Assembly (NCBI GenBank): GCA_002392265.1
Contig: DGGP01000013.1
Span: forward strand, 1-8,227
Source: Firmicutes bacterium UBA3871
GTDB taxonomy: Bacteria; Bacillota; Clostridia; Peptostreptococcales; Anaerovoracaceae
Direction of reading: 5' to 3'
DNA: 8,227 nt
A program made the translations under genes and the position numbers. The notes below the pieces were generated by a model, which had not been told where the DNA came from, did no database searches, and saw only the letters and a list, made by a program, of their open reading frames with translations. Below, piece after piece: positions 7,024 to 8,227 of this stretch; positions within the stretch are counted from its first letter, which is position 1, and every line of letters begins with the position of its first letter.

Positions 7024-7052
7024 ATTGTAGACCATTAATTAAGTAAAGTCAA
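7024..7052 (-). promoter_or_regulatory. Predicted sigma-A promoter of pncB-fba
   Basis: On the minus strand, -35 TTGACT (7052-7047), a 17-bp spacer and -10 TACAAT (7029-7024) match the consensus at 5/6 and 5/6. The -35 begins 3 bp after the uvrA stop codon, and the -10 ends exactly where the terminator stem begins. The start site is expected near 7017, inside the 5' arm of that stem, giving a leader of about 70 nt. No comparable promoter was seen between the hairpin and the pncB start; TAATAT at 6986-6981 lacks a usable -35. Confidence 0.8.
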
Positions 7053-7055
7053 CCG

Positions 7056-8227
7056 CTACAGGATTTTTCTAAGGAATTCCGCAGTGTAGGAGGTTTTGTG
7101 TTTTGCAACCTCCTCGGGCGTTCCGGTAACAACGACTTTACCTCCGCGGTCGCCTCCGTCAGGCCCCATATCTATGATATAGTCGGCCTTTTTGATGACA
7201 TCGAGATTGTGCTCAATAACCACTACCGTGTTTCCCGTTTCAACGAGTCTGTCGAGAACCTGAAGCAGTCTGTCGACATCCGCAAAGTGAAGCCCCGTAG
7301 TGGGCTCGTCGAGTATGTAAAGAGTTCGACCGGTGCTGCGCTTTGAGAGCTCGCTCGCCAGCTTTACTCTCTGAGCCTCGCCGCCCGAAAGCTGGGTGCT
7401 GGGCTGTCCCAGCTTTACATATCCGAGTCCCACCTGCTCGAGTGTTTCGAGCTGACGCACAATGGACGGGATATTTTTAAAGAACTCAAGCGCTTCAGTG
7501 ACGTTCATTTCGAGAATGTCGTTTATGCTCTTTCCCTTGTATTTAACCTCCAGCGTTTCACGATTGTATCTTTGGCTGTGGCAAACTTCACAAGGAACAT
7601 ATACGTCGGACAGGAAATGCATCTCTATTTTGATGATTCCGTCGCCTCCGCAGCTCTCACATCTGCCGCCCTTTACGTTGAAGCTGAATCTGCCCTTTGA
7701 ATAACCTCTGAGCTTTGACTCGGGAAGCTCCGCAAACAGGTCTCTGATATAGGTAAATACTCCGGTATAGGTTGCCGGGTTTGAACGCGGCGTGCGCCCT
7801 ATCGGACTCTGGTCGATATTGATGACCTTGTCTATGTTCTCAAGTCCCTTCAGTTCTTTGTGCTCACCGGGTTCTTCTTTTGAATCGTAAAGGCTGCGCG
7901 CTGCGGATTTGTAGAGGATTTCGTTAACCAGACTCGATTTACCGGAGCCTGAAACCCCTGTTACGCAGATAAACTTCCCCAGCGGGAACTCCACATCAAC
8001 ATTTTGCAGATTGTGTTCCTTTGCCCCTATTACCTTTATGCTCTTTCCGTTTCCGGGGCGTCTGAACGAAGGAACCTCTATCTTCCTTTCACCGCGCAGG
8101 TACTGACCGGTAACGGATTCTTTGCAGGCCTTTATATCGTCAATGCTGCCTGCTGCAACAATCTCGCCTCCGTTAAGCCCGGCTCCCGGTCCCACATCGA
8201 CTATGTAATCCGCCGCATACATCGTAT
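7056..8227 (-). CDS. uvrA: Excinuclease ABC subunit A, C-terminal part (gene continues past the right edge)
   Basis: About 389 codons are visible, from an in-frame DNA edge (the read-in ...[14 protein letters not shown] is internal to the protein) to the TAG at 7056. UvrA is normally about 940 residues, so more than half lies outside the window. It is the ATP-dependent DNA-damage sensor of nucleotide excision repair, acting as a dimer with UvrB. Counting from the Met at 8222, the second ABC module shows the Walker [10 protein letters not shown] (89-97) and a zinc module CESC(188-191)-x19-CEVC(211-214). The ABC signature LSGGEAQ (278-284), Walker B LYILDEP (301-307) and the H-loop histidine H338 follow, and the protein ends at RKIL. 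All motifs are intact, so it looks functional. The ATG at 8222 is not a real start, because the frame stays open and homologous up to the edge. A hairpin terminator follows the stop. UvrA has no evident functional tie to the next genes. Confidence 0.97.
   Translation of the reverse strand, partial: TMYAADYIVDVGPGAGLNGGEIVAAGSIDDIKACKESVTGQYLRGERKIEVPSFRRPGNGKSIKVIGAKEHNLQNVDVEFPLGKFICVTGVSGSGKSSLVNEILYKSAARSLYDSKEEPGEHKELKGLENIDKVINIDQSPIGRTPRSNPATYTGVFTYIRDLFAELPESKLRGYSKGRFSFNVKGGRCESCGGDGIIKIEMHFLSDVYVPCEVCHSQRYNRETLEVKYKGKSINDILEMNVTEALEFFKNIPSIVRQLETLEQVGLGYVKLGQPSTQLSGGEAQRVKLASELSKRSTGRTLYILDEPTTGLHFADVDRLLQVLDRLVETGNTVVVIEHNLDVIKKADYIIDMGPDGGDRGGKVVVTGTPEEVAKHKTSYTAEFLRKIL

Noticed and set aside
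8220..8222. ATG near the right edge as the start of a short UvrA-like protein
   Set aside because: The codons before it remain open and read as the expected internal UvrA sequence (TM-YAADYI), so the gene simply continues off the window.
1..8227. Search for mobile elements, CRISPR arrays, tRNA/rRNA genes, defence or toxin-antitoxin modules
   Set aside because: None was found. Every gap over 100 bp is accounted for by a terminator, a promoter or a leader, and there is no unexplained stretch of 300 bp.

Overview
The window looks like ordinary chromosomal DNA from a low-to-moderate GC Gram-positive anaerobe, most likely one of the Clostridia. The reasons are the strong AAGGAGG-type ribosome binding sites, a GTG start on glgB, sigma-A-like promoters, a compact bacterial glg cluster, and the family types of the aldolase and nicotinate phosphoribosyltransferase. 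The genus cannot be read from the sequence. All six genes lie on the minus strand, so transcription runs from high to low coordinates. No RNA genes, mobile elements, CRISPR arrays or prophage signs were seen.

In transcription order there are three units. (1) The last ~389 codons of uvrA (8227-7056) enter from the right edge and end before a strong hairpin terminator (7023-6986). (2) A near-consensus promoter (7052-7024), squeezed between the uvrA stop and that hairpin, drives pncB (6947-5502, NAD salvage). The class II fructose-bisphosphate aldolase gene fba (5483-4554) follows after 18 bp, and an intrinsic terminator (4536-4500) closes the unit. (3) An extended -10 promoter (4469-4441) drives glgB (4385-2508), glgP (2483-66) and the first 15 codons of glgC (47-1, cut by the left edge). 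These three genes are 24 and 18 bp apart with no terminator between them, so they form a glycogen operon that continues leftwards, perhaps into glgD/glgA.

Functionally, the glg operon pairs storage with mobilisation. GlgC makes ADP-glucose, GlgB puts alpha-1,6 branches into the polymer, and GlgP phosphorolyses it back to glucose-1-phosphate. The pncB-fba unit pairs NAD precursor salvage with a core glycolytic enzyme. UvrA is the damage sensor of nucleotide excision repair and is not part of these pathways.

I found no previously undescribed multi-gene system. The items most worth a second look are small regulatory ones. The pncB promoter abuts the uvrA terminator, so its predicted start site falls inside the terminator's 5' arm. 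A tandem AATTGTWCA repeat with an 11-bp period sits on the glgB -35 region. A Shine-Dalgarno sequence inside the longest possible glgB frame moves its start five codons downstream.
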